Origin: Bradyrhizobium sp. LTSP849
GTDB taxonomy: Bacteria; Pseudomonadota; Alphaproteobacteria; Rhizobiales; Xanthobacteraceae
Length of the DNA: 64,000 bases
Reading direction: 5' to 3'
Assembly (NCBI RefSeq): GCF_000938255.1
Contig: NZ_JYMR01000031.1
Coordinates: 163,231-227,230, forward strand
Each line of letters begins with the position of its first letter. Position 1 is the stretch's first letter. Under the pieces are notes generated by a model. That model made no database searches. It saw only the letters and a list, made by a program, of their open reading frames with translations, and was not told the DNA's origin. The position numbers and the translations under genes were made by a program. This document shows positions 49,306 through 57,217 of the stretch, piece after piece.

Positions 49306-50778
49306 ATGCGATCCCTGCTTGCGCTTATTGCGGTTTCCGTCGTCCTTTGCTGCGCCGATGTGGCCGTGGCCCAACCGGTCGGCCAGTTCCCGTTCGCCTT
49401 GACGCGCGAGGGCCAGATGCTCGGCGCCGTCGAAGGCGAGGTGGCCTCCTTCAAAGGGCTTGCCTATGCGGCGCCGCCGGTCGGCGCACTCCGCTGGCGT
49501 CCGCCGCAGGCGATGCCCGAGAGTTCGGAGATGCGCACCGTCTACGACTACGGTGCGCCGTGCCTCCAGCCATCGCTGCGGGGCGCGAGCGAGGACTGCC
49601 TGACGCTCAACGTGTTTCGTCCGTTCGGCGTCGACGGCCCGTTGCCGGTGATGGTGTTCATCCACGGCGGCGATTTCGTCACGGGCACTGCGAACGATCC
49701 GCTGTTCGACGGTGCAAAGCTCGCGCAGGCCGGCCTCATCGTTGTGACGATGAATTATCGCCTGGGCGCGTTCGGCTGGCTCACGCATCCCGCACTGTCG
49801 GAAGGCGGCTCCGGCAATTACGGCCTGATGGACCAGATCGCGGCCCTGCATTGGGTGCACGACAACATCGCGGCCTTCGGCGGCGACCCCAACAACGTCA
49901 CCCTGTTCGGCAATGGCGCTGGCGCGACTTCGATCGCGCTGTTGATGCTGTGCGCGCAATCGCGCGATCTGTTTCAGAAGGCCATTCTGCAATCGGTGCC
50001 TGGTCGGGCGCGCCTGCCTCCGTCACAAGAGGCAGACGCCGCGGGTCGGCAGTTCGTCGCAGCGTTCGGTCAGGGGGCAGATTTGCGCGCAGCCGAACCG
50101 GCGCGGCTGCTTGCCGCTGAACAACGTCTACTGGAAAAAGGGCCGCGCAGTTTTGCGCCGGCGGTAGATGGAAGCCTGGTGACGGAAGACATCGCTGCGG
50201 GATTTGCCGCAGGACACGAGAGCCGCATTCCCATGATCATCGGCTCGAATGACGATGAGACACGCTTTGACGGCGAGTTGGAGATCAAGAACGAGCTGTC
50301 GTCCTCAGGCGAGAGCATCGACGAGCTGCGCAGGCTCTATCCCGACGCCGCAAGGCTGTCAGACCTCGCGGCCAGTTTCTACACGGACAAGGTCTTCTCC
50401 GAGCCGGCGCGATTGCTGGCCCGGCTTCATGCCGCAACCGGCGCGCCGACCTTCCGCTATCGCTTTGCCTATGTGCCGGAAGCCCGGCGCGGCAATCCCG
50501 ACGGGGGGGACGGGCGGGAGTTGCAATTCATCTTCGGTGTGGAAGGCGTGCCCGGTGCGGGCATCTTCTCGCGGCGGGATCGCGAGGTCGCAAACCGCTT
50601 GCGTGCCTATTGGATCAACTTTGCCAGGAGCGGCGATCCCAACGGCGCCGAGTTGCCGCATTGGGACGCGGCCGCAGACCGCGACCGCCTGTTGCTGATC
50701 GCGAATGATCACATCACGAGTGGCGACGACCCTTGGGTAGAGCGTCTGGACCGGCTCGCGCGTGAGAGCAAAAAATGA
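49306..50778 (+). CDS. Carboxylesterase-family protein lacking the catalytic serine
   Basis: 490-aa exported protein (signal peptide to about residue 22, VAVAQP) with the type-B carboxylesterase fold: GLAYAAPPVGALRWRPPQ, EDCLTLNVFRP at 96-106, oxyanion HGG at 120-122, NYRLGAFGW and GNYGLMDQIAAL. The nucleophile elbow, normally GESAG, reads GNGAG at 202-206: Gly replaces Ser at 204. The region normally holding the catalytic His (HGxEL) reads DGRELQFIFG. The Glu region SNDDETRF is kept. So it is probably a pseudoenzyme, perhaps a binding or adhesion-type protein like the inactive cholinesterase relatives. Confidence 0.82.
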   Translation: MRSLLALIAVSVVLCCADVAVAQPVGQFPFALTREGQMLGAVEGEVASFKGLAYAAPPVGALRWRPPQAMPESSEMRTVYDYGAPCLQPSLRGASEDCLTLNVFRPFGVDGPLPVMVFIHGGDFVTGTANDPLFDGAKLAQAGLIVVTMNYRLGAFGWLTHPALSEGGSGNYGLMDQIAALHWVHDNIAAFGGDPNNVTLFGNGAGATSIALLMLCAQSRDLFQKAILQSVPGRARLPPSQEADAAGRQFVAAFGQGADLRAAEPARLLAAEQRLLEKGPRSFAPAVDGSLVTEDIAAGFAAGHESRIPMIIGSNDDETRFDGELEIKNELSSSGESIDELRRLYPDAARLSDLAASFYTDKVFSEPARLLARLHAATGAPTFRYRFAYVPEARRGNPDGGDGRELQFIFGVEGVPGAGIFSRRDREVANRLRAYWINFARSGDPNGAELPHWDAAADRDRLLLIANDHITSGDDPWVERLDRLARESKK

Positions 50779-50785
50779 GTTGGAT

Positions 50786-50965
50786 TTAAGCCGCGAGTTC
50801 GACGCGGGGCGCCGGGCTCAGCCGGTCTTCCTCCAGATAGTCCATCGCGCCGTCCTTCTCGACGGCATAGAACTGCAGGCCTTCTTTCGACCTGTAGGCG
50901 GCACGAACGACGCCGCGGCGGCCCTTGTCACTGTTGACGACGTCCCCCAGCGCAAACTTCTTCAT
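50786..50965 (-). CDS. Small beta-type hypothetical protein (59 aa)
   Basis: 59-aa protein: KKFALGDVVNSDKGRRGVVR, then EGLQFYAVEKDGAMDYLEED. It looks like a small SH3/KOW-like beta barrel, a guess from the alternating pattern and the GRRGVVR turn. An upstream in-frame region is basic and unlikely coding. It converges with the esterase-like gene, ending 8 bases after its stop. Function unknown. Confidence 0.6.
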   Translation of the reverse strand: MKKFALGDVVNSDKGRRGVVRAAYRSKEGLQFYAVEKDGAMDYLEEDRLSPAPRVELAA

Positions 50966-51123
50966 CTCAACGACTCGCTTGTCTTCTGGCCGATTCCTTC
51001 GGCCACGCTTGATTGTGGGAGGCAAATCGTTAACGACTTGCTAACCATACGGGTTTGCCTATGCTCGCCACCGATTGCGCGACTGTTACACGCGCATGTT
51101 GCGAAACCGGCGAGCCGACATCC

Positions 51124-51918
51124 ATGACGCGATTACCGACCTTCTTCCTGTCCCACGGCGGTGGCGCCTGGCCGTTCATGGAGGACAGGCGGGTGCAATA
51201 TGCCAAGACCGCCGCGGAGTTCGGCCGGCTGCCGCAGCTTCTCACCGAGAAGCCGAAGGCGGTGCTCGTCATCACCGGCCACTGGGAGGCCGAGGCATTC
51301 ACCGTGTCGACCTCGGCGCATCCGCCGATGGTGTACGACTATTACGGTTTCCCCGAGCACACCTATCACCTCAAATATCCGGCGCCGGGAAAGCCCGAGC
51401 TCGCCGCCGAGGTGAAGGCGTTGCTCACGCGCGCAGGCTTCGATTGTCGGGAAGATCCCAACCAGGGCTTTGATCACGGCACCTTCGTGCCGCTCGGCCT
51501 GATGTATCCGAATGCCGACATGCCGATCGTGCTGTTGTCGCTGAAGTCGACTTATGATGCGGCCGAGCACATTCGGGTCGGGCAGGCGGTCGCCTCGCTG
51601 CGCGATGAAGGCATTTTGATCGTCGGCAGCGGGCTCACCTATCACAATATGCGCGGTTTCGGGCGCGCCGAGTCCAAGCCGGTCTCGTATGATTTCGAGG
51701 CCTATCTGAACGATGCCATCGGTGCGCCGGATGCGGCGCGCCGCAACGCGATGCTTGTCGATTGGCAGAACGCGCCGAGCGCGCGTCTCGCCCATCCGCG
51801 CGAGGACCATCTGCTGCCGCTGATGGTGGCGGCCGGTGCTGCCGGCAGCGATGTCGGCACACGCGTTTTCGTCGATGAGGTCGCAAGCGTCGCGATGGCG
51901 TCGTACGTGTTTGGGTGA
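51124..51918 (+). CDS. DODA-type extradiol dioxygenase (LigB family)
   Basis: 264-aa class III ring-cleaving dioxygenase relative: FFLSHGGGAWPFM at the N-terminus supplies the first metal His, ITGHWEAEAFTV the second region, YDYYGFPEHTYHLKYPAPG and QGFDHGTFVPLGLMYP the rest of the iron-site and substrate-site motifs. This pattern matches the YgiD/4,5-DOPA dioxygenase group rather than catechol meta-cleavage enzymes. The likely role is cleavage of an aromatic diol; the natural substrate is unknown. The ATG at 51124 is the first that gives the family N-terminus. Confidence 0.88.
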   Translation: MTRLPTFFLSHGGGAWPFMEDRRVQYAKTAAEFGRLPQLLTEKPKAVLVITGHWEAEAFTVSTSAHPPMVYDYYGFPEHTYHLKYPAPGKPELAAEVKALLTRAGFDCREDPNQGFDHGTFVPLGLMYPNADMPIVLLSLKSTYDAAEHIRVGQAVASLRDEGILIVGSGLTYHNMRGFGRAESKPVSYDFEAYLNDAIGAPDAARRNAMLVDWQNAPSARLAHPREDHLLPLMVAAGAAGSDVGTRVFVDEVASVAMASYVFG

Positions 51919-51924
51919 AGAGTC

Positions 51925-52185
51925 TCAGCCGTATCGCAGCTTCATCACCAGAATGCCGCCGGCGAGCAGCATGGTGACGGCGTTGGCGGCGACGAGAGGC
52001 GCATCACCTGAAAGCAGGCCGTAGATGAGCCAGAGCGCCAGGCCCAGCACCATGATCAGGAACATGCCGAGCGAAATGTCGCGCGCCGAGCGGGTCTTCC
52101 AGACTTTGATGACTTGCGGCGCATAAGCGACGGTGGTGCAGGTGGCGGCTGCAAAGCCGATCAGCTTGATCGCGAAGGGTTCCAT
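51925..52185 (-). CDS. SemiSWEET-type sugar transporter
   Basis: 86-aa membrane protein with three helices and the PQ-loop hallmark YAPQVIKVWKTRSARDISLGMFL. A single three-helix bundle that forms a dimer, as in bacterial SemiSWEETs, which move small sugars by facilitated diffusion. It reads in the same direction as, and 30 bases downstream of, the glycogen synthase gene; co-transcription and a link with sugar storage are plausible but not shown. Confidence 0.85.
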   Translation of the reverse strand: MEPFAIKLIGFAAATCTTVAYAPQVIKVWKTRSARDISLGMFLIMVLGLALWLIYGLLSGDAPLVAANAVTMLLAGGILVMKLRYG

Positions 52186-52215
52186 GCGGGCTCAATAGCA
52201 TGGATTCTATGGTGG

Positions 52216-53649
52216 TCACGCCGTGCGGCGGGATGCCACGAGGTCGCGATAGAGCGTGGCGTACTCGCCCGCCCGGTTGCGCCAGGAGACGTCGGTCGCG
52301 AGGCCAGCCAGCTGCAATTGTCGCCATGCCGGCTTGTCATGGAAGGCCAAGCTCGCGCGTGCCAGCGCCGCCGAGAGATTTTCGGATGTGACCGGTCCGA
52401 ACGTGAAGCCCGTCGCGGCGTCGGTAACGGTATCCGCGAGACCCCCGACGCGCGACACGATCGGCACAGCGCCATAGCGCAGCGCGCAGAGCTGGGTCAG
52501 GCCGCACGGCTCGAACCGCGACGGCACCAGAAGCGCATCGGAGCCGGCCTGAATCAGATGCGCGAGCGCCTCGTCATAGCCGATCACGGCCGCGATCCGG
52601 CCCGGATGCCCGCGTGCGGTCCCCTGGTAGCGATCCTGTAACTCAGCATCGCCACTGCCGAGCAGGGCCAGTTGCATTCCATCGCCGAGGATGGTGGGCA
52701 TCGCCTTGAGCAGGAGATCGAGCCCCTTCTGCCACGACAGACGGCTGATGACGCCGAGCAGGAGCGCATCCGGTCGCGGATCGAGGCCGAGCCGTTGTTG
52801 CAGCGCTGCCTTGTTGGCCGAACGGAATGGCAGCTCCTCGGCGCTGAAGCGATAGGCGATGTGCGGATCGGTGTGCGGATTCCAGACCGAGATGTCGATG
52901 CCGTTGAGGATGCCGCTCAGCACGCTTGCGCGCTCGCGCAGGAGGCCACCGAACCCCATGCCACCCTCGTCGCTCTGGATCTCCCGCGCATAGGTCGGTG
53001 ATACCGTGGTGATGCGATCGGCGAGTTGCAGCCCGGCTTTCAGGAAGCTGATGCCGCCGAAATATTCGACGCCATCGACGTTGAAGGAGTCCCAGGGCAG
53101 GCCGATCGAACCGACCAGCTCGCGCGAAAACTTGCCCTGATAGGCCATGTTGTGAATGGTCATCACGGTGCCGGGTCGCGGGCGGTTGTCATAGTGCAGA
53201 TAGGCCGGCGCGAGCCCCGCCTGCCAATCATGAGCGTGCACGACATCGGGCACGAAGGCGGGGACAAGGCCGTGGCCGATATCGGCGGCGATGCGCGACA
53301 GCGCTGCGAAGCGCACGCCATTGTCGGGCCAGTCGACGCCATCAGCGGTGACGTAGGGGTTGCCGGGTCGCTCGTAGAGATGCGGCACGTCCAGGACGAA
53401 CAGATCGAGCCCGTCGCGCGCGCCCGCGAGCAGGCGGCCCGGGCCACCGAAATAATCCGGCCAGCGCCGGATCTCCTCCGCGCCTGAGAGCAGCCGCATC
53501 ACGTCGGGATAGCCCGGCATCAGCGTGCGCATCTCGACCCCATGCGCCTTCAGCGCAATCGGCAGCGCGCCGGCGACATCCGCAAGGCCGCCGGTCTTGA
53601 TAATGGGATAGACTTCGGAAGCGACCGCGAGGACGCGAACAGGCGTCAT
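52216..53649 (-). CDS. glgA: Glycogen synthase
   Basis: 477-aa GT5 enzyme using ADP-glucose to extend alpha-1,4-glucan. The ADP-glucose motif KTGGLADVAGALP is at residues 18-30, the HDWQAGLAP region is central, and the C-terminal E-x7-E motif is in PSRFEPCGLTQLCALRYG. Length is normal. Its start overlaps the stop of glgC by 4 bases on the minus strand, so it is the second gene of a glgC-glgA operon. No branching enzyme or phosphorylase gene lies in this window. Confidence 0.95.
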   Translation of the reverse strand: MTPVRVLAVASEVYPIIKTGGLADVAGALPIALKAHGVEMRTLMPGYPDVMRLLSGAEEIRRWPDYFGGPGRLLAGARDGLDLFVLDVPHLYERPGNPYVTADGVDWPDNGVRFAALSRIAADIGHGLVPAFVPDVVHAHDWQAGLAPAYLHYDNRPRPGTVMTIHNMAYQGKFSRELVGSIGLPWDSFNVDGVEYFGGISFLKAGLQLADRITTVSPTYAREIQSDEGGMGFGGLLRERASVLSGILNGIDISVWNPHTDPHIAYRFSAEELPFRSANKAALQQRLGLDPRPDALLLGVISRLSWQKGLDLLLKAMPTILGDGMQLALLGSGDAELQDRYQGTARGHPGRIAAVIGYDEALAHLIQAGSDALLVPSRFEPCGLTQLCALRYGAVPIVSRVGGLADTVTDAATGFTFGPVTSENLSAALARASLAFHDKPAWRQLQLAGLATDVSWRNRAGEYATLYRDLVASRRTA

Positions 53650-54908
53650 GTATTCAGCCTGTCGATCATCGGCTGGGTGATGAGCGAGATTCCCTGCTCG
53701 GTGGTGCGGAAGCGTTTGGCGTCGAGCTCGGGATCCTCACCAACGACAAGCCCCTCGGGGATTTCGATGCCGCGGTCGATTACGACATTCTTCAGCCGGG
53801 CGCCGCGCCCGACGTTCACGTAGGGCATGATCACGGCGTTCTCGACACTGGCGTAGGAGTTGATGCGCACGCCGGTGAACAGCAGCGAACGGCGCAGCGA
53901 GGCACCCGAGATGATGCAGCCGCCCGAGACCAGCGAGCTCACGGCGTAACCGCGCCGGCTCTCCTCGTCATGGACGAATTTCGCGGGCGGCGTGATCTCG
54001 GAATAAGACCAGATCGGCCAGGCGCGGTCGAACAAATCGAGCTCCGGCACCACGTCGGTGAGGTCGATGTTGGCGGCCCAATACGCATCGACCGTTCCGA
54101 CATCGCGCCAGTAGGAGCGCGGTTCGGTACCGGTCCGCACGCAGGAGGTCGAGAACTGATGCGCGATGGCGCGGCCGTTCTTGACGATGTAGGGAATGAT
54201 GTCCTTACCAAAATCGTGATTGGAGTGCGGGTCCTCGGCGTCGCGCTTGAGCTGGTCGAACAGGAATTTCGTGTCGAACACGTAGATACCCATGCTGGCG
54301 AGCGAGACGTCCGGCTTGCCCGGCATCGGCGGCGGATCGGCCGGCTTTTCCAGGAACTCCTGGATCCAGCCGTTCTCGTCGATATGCATGATGCCGAAGC
54401 CGGACGATTCCGCGCGCGGCATTTCCAGGCAGCCGACCGTGACGTCGGCGCCGCTGTCGACATGCTGCCGCAGCATCACCTCGTAATCCATCTTGTAGAT
54501 GTGGTCGCCGGCGAGCACCACGATGAAGCGGGCGTTGTGCGACTCGATGATGTCGATGTTCTGGTAGATCGCATCCGCCGTGCCGACATACCACATGCTC
54601 TCCGACACGCGCTGGCTCGCGGGCAGGATGTCAAAACTCTCGTTGCGCTCGGGGCGGAAGAAGTTCCAACCCATCTGAAGATGCCGGATCAGGCTGTGCG
54701 CCTTGTACTGGGTCGCGACCGCGATGCGTCGGATGCCGGAGTTCACCGCGTTCGACAGTGCGAAATCGATGATGCGGGATTTGCCGCCGAAATAGACCGC
54801 TGGCTTGGCGCGCCGGTCGGTCAGCTCCAGCAGCCGGCTGCCGCGTCCGCCGGCGAGGACGAACGCCAGCGCCTGGCGGGCAAGCGGCTCATTTCCGGCG
54901 GCACTCAT
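53646..54908 (-). CDS. glgC: Glucose-1-phosphate adenylyltransferase (ADP-glucose pyrophosphorylase)
   Basis: 420-aa enzyme making ADP-glucose from ATP and glucose-1-phosphate, the committed step of glycogen synthesis. The nucleotide motif VLAGGRGSRLLELTDRRAKP is near the N-terminus, VVLAGDHIYKMDYE holds the metal aspartate, and the C-terminus has left-handed beta-helix repeats. The ATG at 54908 has a GGGAGG site. A longer upstream frame is not used because it has no family sequence. It leads the operon with glgA; the control region upstream carries two palindromes. Confidence 0.95.
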   Translation of the reverse strand: MSAAGNEPLARQALAFVLAGGRGSRLLELTDRRAKPAVYFGGKSRIIDFALSNAVNSGIRRIAVATQYKAHSLIRHLQMGWNFFRPERNESFDILPASQRVSESMWYVGTADAIYQNIDIIESHNARFIVVLAGDHIYKMDYEVMLRQHVDSGADVTVGCLEMPRAESSGFGIMHIDENGWIQEFLEKPADPPPMPGKPDVSLASMGIYVFDTKFLFDQLKRDAEDPHSNHDFGKDIIPYIVKNGRAIAHQFSTSCVRTGTEPRSYWRDVGTVDAYWAANIDLTDVVPELDLFDRAWPIWSYSEITPPAKFVHDEESRRGYAVSSLVSGGCIISGASLRRSLLFTGVRINSYASVENAVIMPYVNVGRGARLKNVVIDRGIEIPEGLVVGEDPELDAKRFRTTEQGISLITQPMIDRLNT

Positions 54909-54924
54909 GTCATCCTCCCACACT

Positions 54925-55013
54925 TTGGCACATGCCAAGACTTTCGCGAAAAGCGGCTTTCGCGAAAAGCCTTTCGGCCGCGCATCATTGGAACCGATAG
55001 TAACGGTACCAAT
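54925..55013. promoter_or_regulatory. Control region of glgC with three repeat motifs
   Basis: TTGGCACATGCCAA (54925-54938) is a palindrome 16 bases upstream of glgC. CTTTCGCGAAAAG occurs twice in tandem (54941-54953 and 54957-54969). ATTGGAACCG (54987-54996) and CGGTACCAAT (55004-55013) form an imperfect inverted repeat with a 7-base centre, operator-like. The rest of the gap to 55229 holds nothing I recognise. Confidence 0.45.
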
Positions 55014-55229
55014 GGTAAATCGGGAAGATGCTTGTTGGTTGCGAACGCGCAGGAAGCTTAACGCTTTGCCGCCGCGCTCAGCCCTCTGGCGCCGTCGTAC
55101 CGGTGTCACATCGGCGTAGTGGAGGCATCGCCGGCTGATCACAATTAAGGCAGATCCGGGCGTCTTGTGCGCTGCACGCAAATTCGAGACTTTCGGGCTT
55201 GCCGGCTGTCCGGCAAGCCCGCTGGTTCG

Positions 55230-55502
55230 TCACCGACAGACATAGGCTCCGTTGACGTAGACGCGAGCGCATGTGCCCACAGCCGCCGCACCGACGGCCG
55301 CGCCACCGACAACGGCGCGCCGCGTGGTGCGCCGCGCAACGCCGGCCACGCTGACGGGTGTCAAGGGCCGTCCGACCCTGGCTTCTGCGCTGCTGATCGA
55401 CAGCGAGAGGCCGTCGGTGGATGAGCGTTCAAATGAGCCTGATAGCCCAAGAGCGGCAACCAACGCGGCCAGTATCAGCATTCCGGGCCTGCAATGTTTC
55501 AT
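55230..55502 (-). CDS. Small exported Gly/Ala-rich protein (90 aa)
   Basis: 90-aa protein with an N-terminal hydrophobic segment (MLILAALVAALGLSGS), then RVGRPLTPVSVAGVARRTTR, a Gly/Ala-rich helix GGAAVGAAAVG and a C-terminal CARVYVNGAYVCR with two cysteines. The ATG at 55502 has a GGGAGG site. The RTTRRAVVGGAAVGAA plus VYVNGxYVC arrangement is seen in many rhizobial small proteins of unknown function; a second membrane segment or surface display is possible. Confidence 0.7.
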   Translation of the reverse strand: MKHCRPGMLILAALVAALGLSGSFERSSTDGLSLSISSAEARVGRPLTPVSVAGVARRTTRRAVVGGAAVGAAAVGTCARVYVNGAYVCR

Positions 55503-55648
55503 TTTAACCTCCCGTCTTCAGAGTGAGAGGTCATCGGCTCACGCTTCCCATGGCAGACCATTGATCAGGATCAATGGATTGCGAAGGGGTGTGAGTGTGG
55601 ACGAGCACACGGATACCGGTTTCGATGCCTGAGATCGGCGGCAACCGA

Positions 55649-55747
55649 CTAGAGAGATAGCCAGACGATCAGGCTCATGCAGGCGAAATGCGCGAGCACG
55701 ATCGCAGCGAGATGCAGCGGGCCGGCCTTGAGACGGAGCCCGCTCAT
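55649..55747 (-). CDS. Tiny membrane protein (32 aa) downstream of a sulfonate binding protein
   Basis: An ATG at 55747 with a GGAGG site opens a 33-codon frame. Residues about 12-31 form one hydrophobic helix (HLAAIVLAHFACMSLIVWLS), preceded by a short basic N-terminus. It starts 14 bases after the stop of the binding protein gene, so it is probably co-transcribed. The very good ribosome site and the single-helix content support a real small protein. Confidence 0.55.
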   Translation of the reverse strand: MSGLRLKAGPLHLAAIVLAHFACMSLIVWLSL

Positions 55748-55761
55748 CTCGCCGCCTCCGT

Positions 55762-56754
55762 TTAGTTCGATCCGGCCGCCGCGGCGGTGAAACTGCGGTC
55801 CACGGCCTGGCTGACGTCGAGCTTCTTCGTCAGGATGCCGTAGCGCGTCGAGCGGTCCGAGGCCTCCTGGACTTCCTTCACCACGTTCTCATCGATCACG
55901 ATCGGGCTGGTGCGCTGTGCCGTGTAGGCCGACAGCAACACGTCCTCGGGCAGCTTGGTCAGCTCGGCCGTGCTCTTGGCGTATTCGCCGAGATGATCCA
56001 GCGACCAGAGCCGCGCCTTGTTCAGCCGCTGCAACAGGTCCTGCACCGCCGCGCGCTTGGTGGCGATGGCATTGTCGGAGGCGACGATGAAGGTGATGGT
56101 CGGCGTCAGGCCCTCGCCATCGGCGATGACCCGCGCCTTGTCTTTCAAAGTCGCGAACGAGACGTAGGGCTCCCACACCGCCCACGCGTCGATCGAGCCG
56201 GCGACCAGCGCGATCTTGGCGTCGACCGGACCCAGCGGCGCAAAGGTCGCATCCTCCAGCTTGATCTGCGCTTTCTCAAGCGTCGCATCGATCAGGAACT
56301 GACCCCAGCCGCCGCGGGTGCCGGCGAGACGTTTTCCCTTGAGGTCGGCGGCAGATTTGATCGGCGAATCCTGGCGCACCAGGATCGCCTGCGTCTTCGC
56401 ATCCGACTTGGTGCCGCCGATCGCCTTGATCGGCGCACCGGCCGCGTAGACCGACAGGAAGGAGAGATCGCCGGTATAGCCGACGTCGAGCGCACCGGCG
56501 TTGAGCGCTTCCAGGATGGGCGCTGCGGCGGGGAATTCCGACCATTCGATCTTGTAGGGCAGGTCCTTCGCATAACCTGAGATATCGAGCAGCGAGCGGT
56601 TGCCACCCTTCTGGTCGCCGACGCGCAGCACGACCGTGTCGGCCGCGAACGATGCGGCCGCTGTCGACAAGGTCACGGCCGCGGCGAAGAGCGAGACCGC
56701 AAGCCTGCGTGTGATGGGATAGTCGTGGGAGTTGATGCTCATATGATCCGTCAT
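55762..56754 (-). CDS. SsuA-like sulfonate ABC transporter substrate-binding protein
   Basis: 330-aa periplasmic binding protein with signal peptide (LAVSLFAAAVTLSTAAASFAAD). The mature part starts VVLRVGDQKGGNRSLLDISG and continues with LPYKIEWSEFPAAAPILEALNAGALDVGYTGD, the aliphatic-sulfonate-binding hallmarks. It closely resembles the binding protein at 62393. It is transcribed away from the permease/ATPase cluster, and a tiny membrane protein gene follows. The start at 56754 is one of two close candidates (56742 is the other), both with weak sites. Confidence 0.86.
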   Translation of the reverse strand: MTDHMSINSHDYPITRRLAVSLFAAAVTLSTAAASFAADTVVLRVGDQKGGNRSLLDISGYAKDLPYKIEWSEFPAAAPILEALNAGALDVGYTGDLSFLSVYAAGAPIKAIGGTKSDAKTQAILVRQDSPIKSAADLKGKRLAGTRGGWGQFLIDATLEKAQIKLEDATFAPLGPVDAKIALVAGSIDAWAVWEPYVSFATLKDKARVIADGEGLTPTITFIVASDNAIATKRAAVQDLLQRLNKARLWSLDHLGEYAKSTAELTKLPEDVLLSAYTAQRTSPIVIDENVVKEVQEASDRSTRYGILTKKLDVSQAVDRSFTAAAAGSN

Positions 56755-57217
56755 GTTGCGTTGCTCACGGTGCGTGAGCGAACGATGCAGCTGGATGATC
56801 AAGTCTATGAGTGCGCGATGCGCAGTCAATGAAATGGCCATCCGTATTGCGCGCACGACGAGCAAGGACGTTTCAACGAATGGCCACTTTCGAGAACGTG
56901 CCGTGCACGCGCGCGAAATTGCGCGAAAATAGTGCAGGTGACGGAGTCGTGGCTGGGAGAACCAGCCAAAGCGGCGGCGAAAATCGTTTCATCGTTCCCG
57001 AGCGTACCGGTGGAGAGAATGACTTCGCCGCGCATCACATTCGAAATTCCATTTCATTGACGATGCGGCCAGCGCGCCGCATGATTTGCGCATCGCATCA
57101 AGCGGCGCGTGATCGCCGACAGCAAGATTTTTCTCTCACCGCAGCTCCGCACGGAACATGCGCAACGCGGGGCGTTGCGCAGACAGCGAAGCTGTGCCAG
57201 CGCAGGAGCAGGGACCG
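56755..57217. promoter_or_regulatory. Divergent intergenic region of the sulfonate cluster
   Basis: 463 bases with no supported gene. For the plus strand TTGACG (57057-57062), 17 bases, and CATGAT (57080-57085) form a possible promoter about 130 bases before the binding protein gene at 57218. The GCGCGAAATTGCGCGAAAAT stretch near 56918 is a direct repeat that could bind a regulator. A CysB/Cbl-type activator site is expected in such a place but I cannot point to one. Confidence 0.4.
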
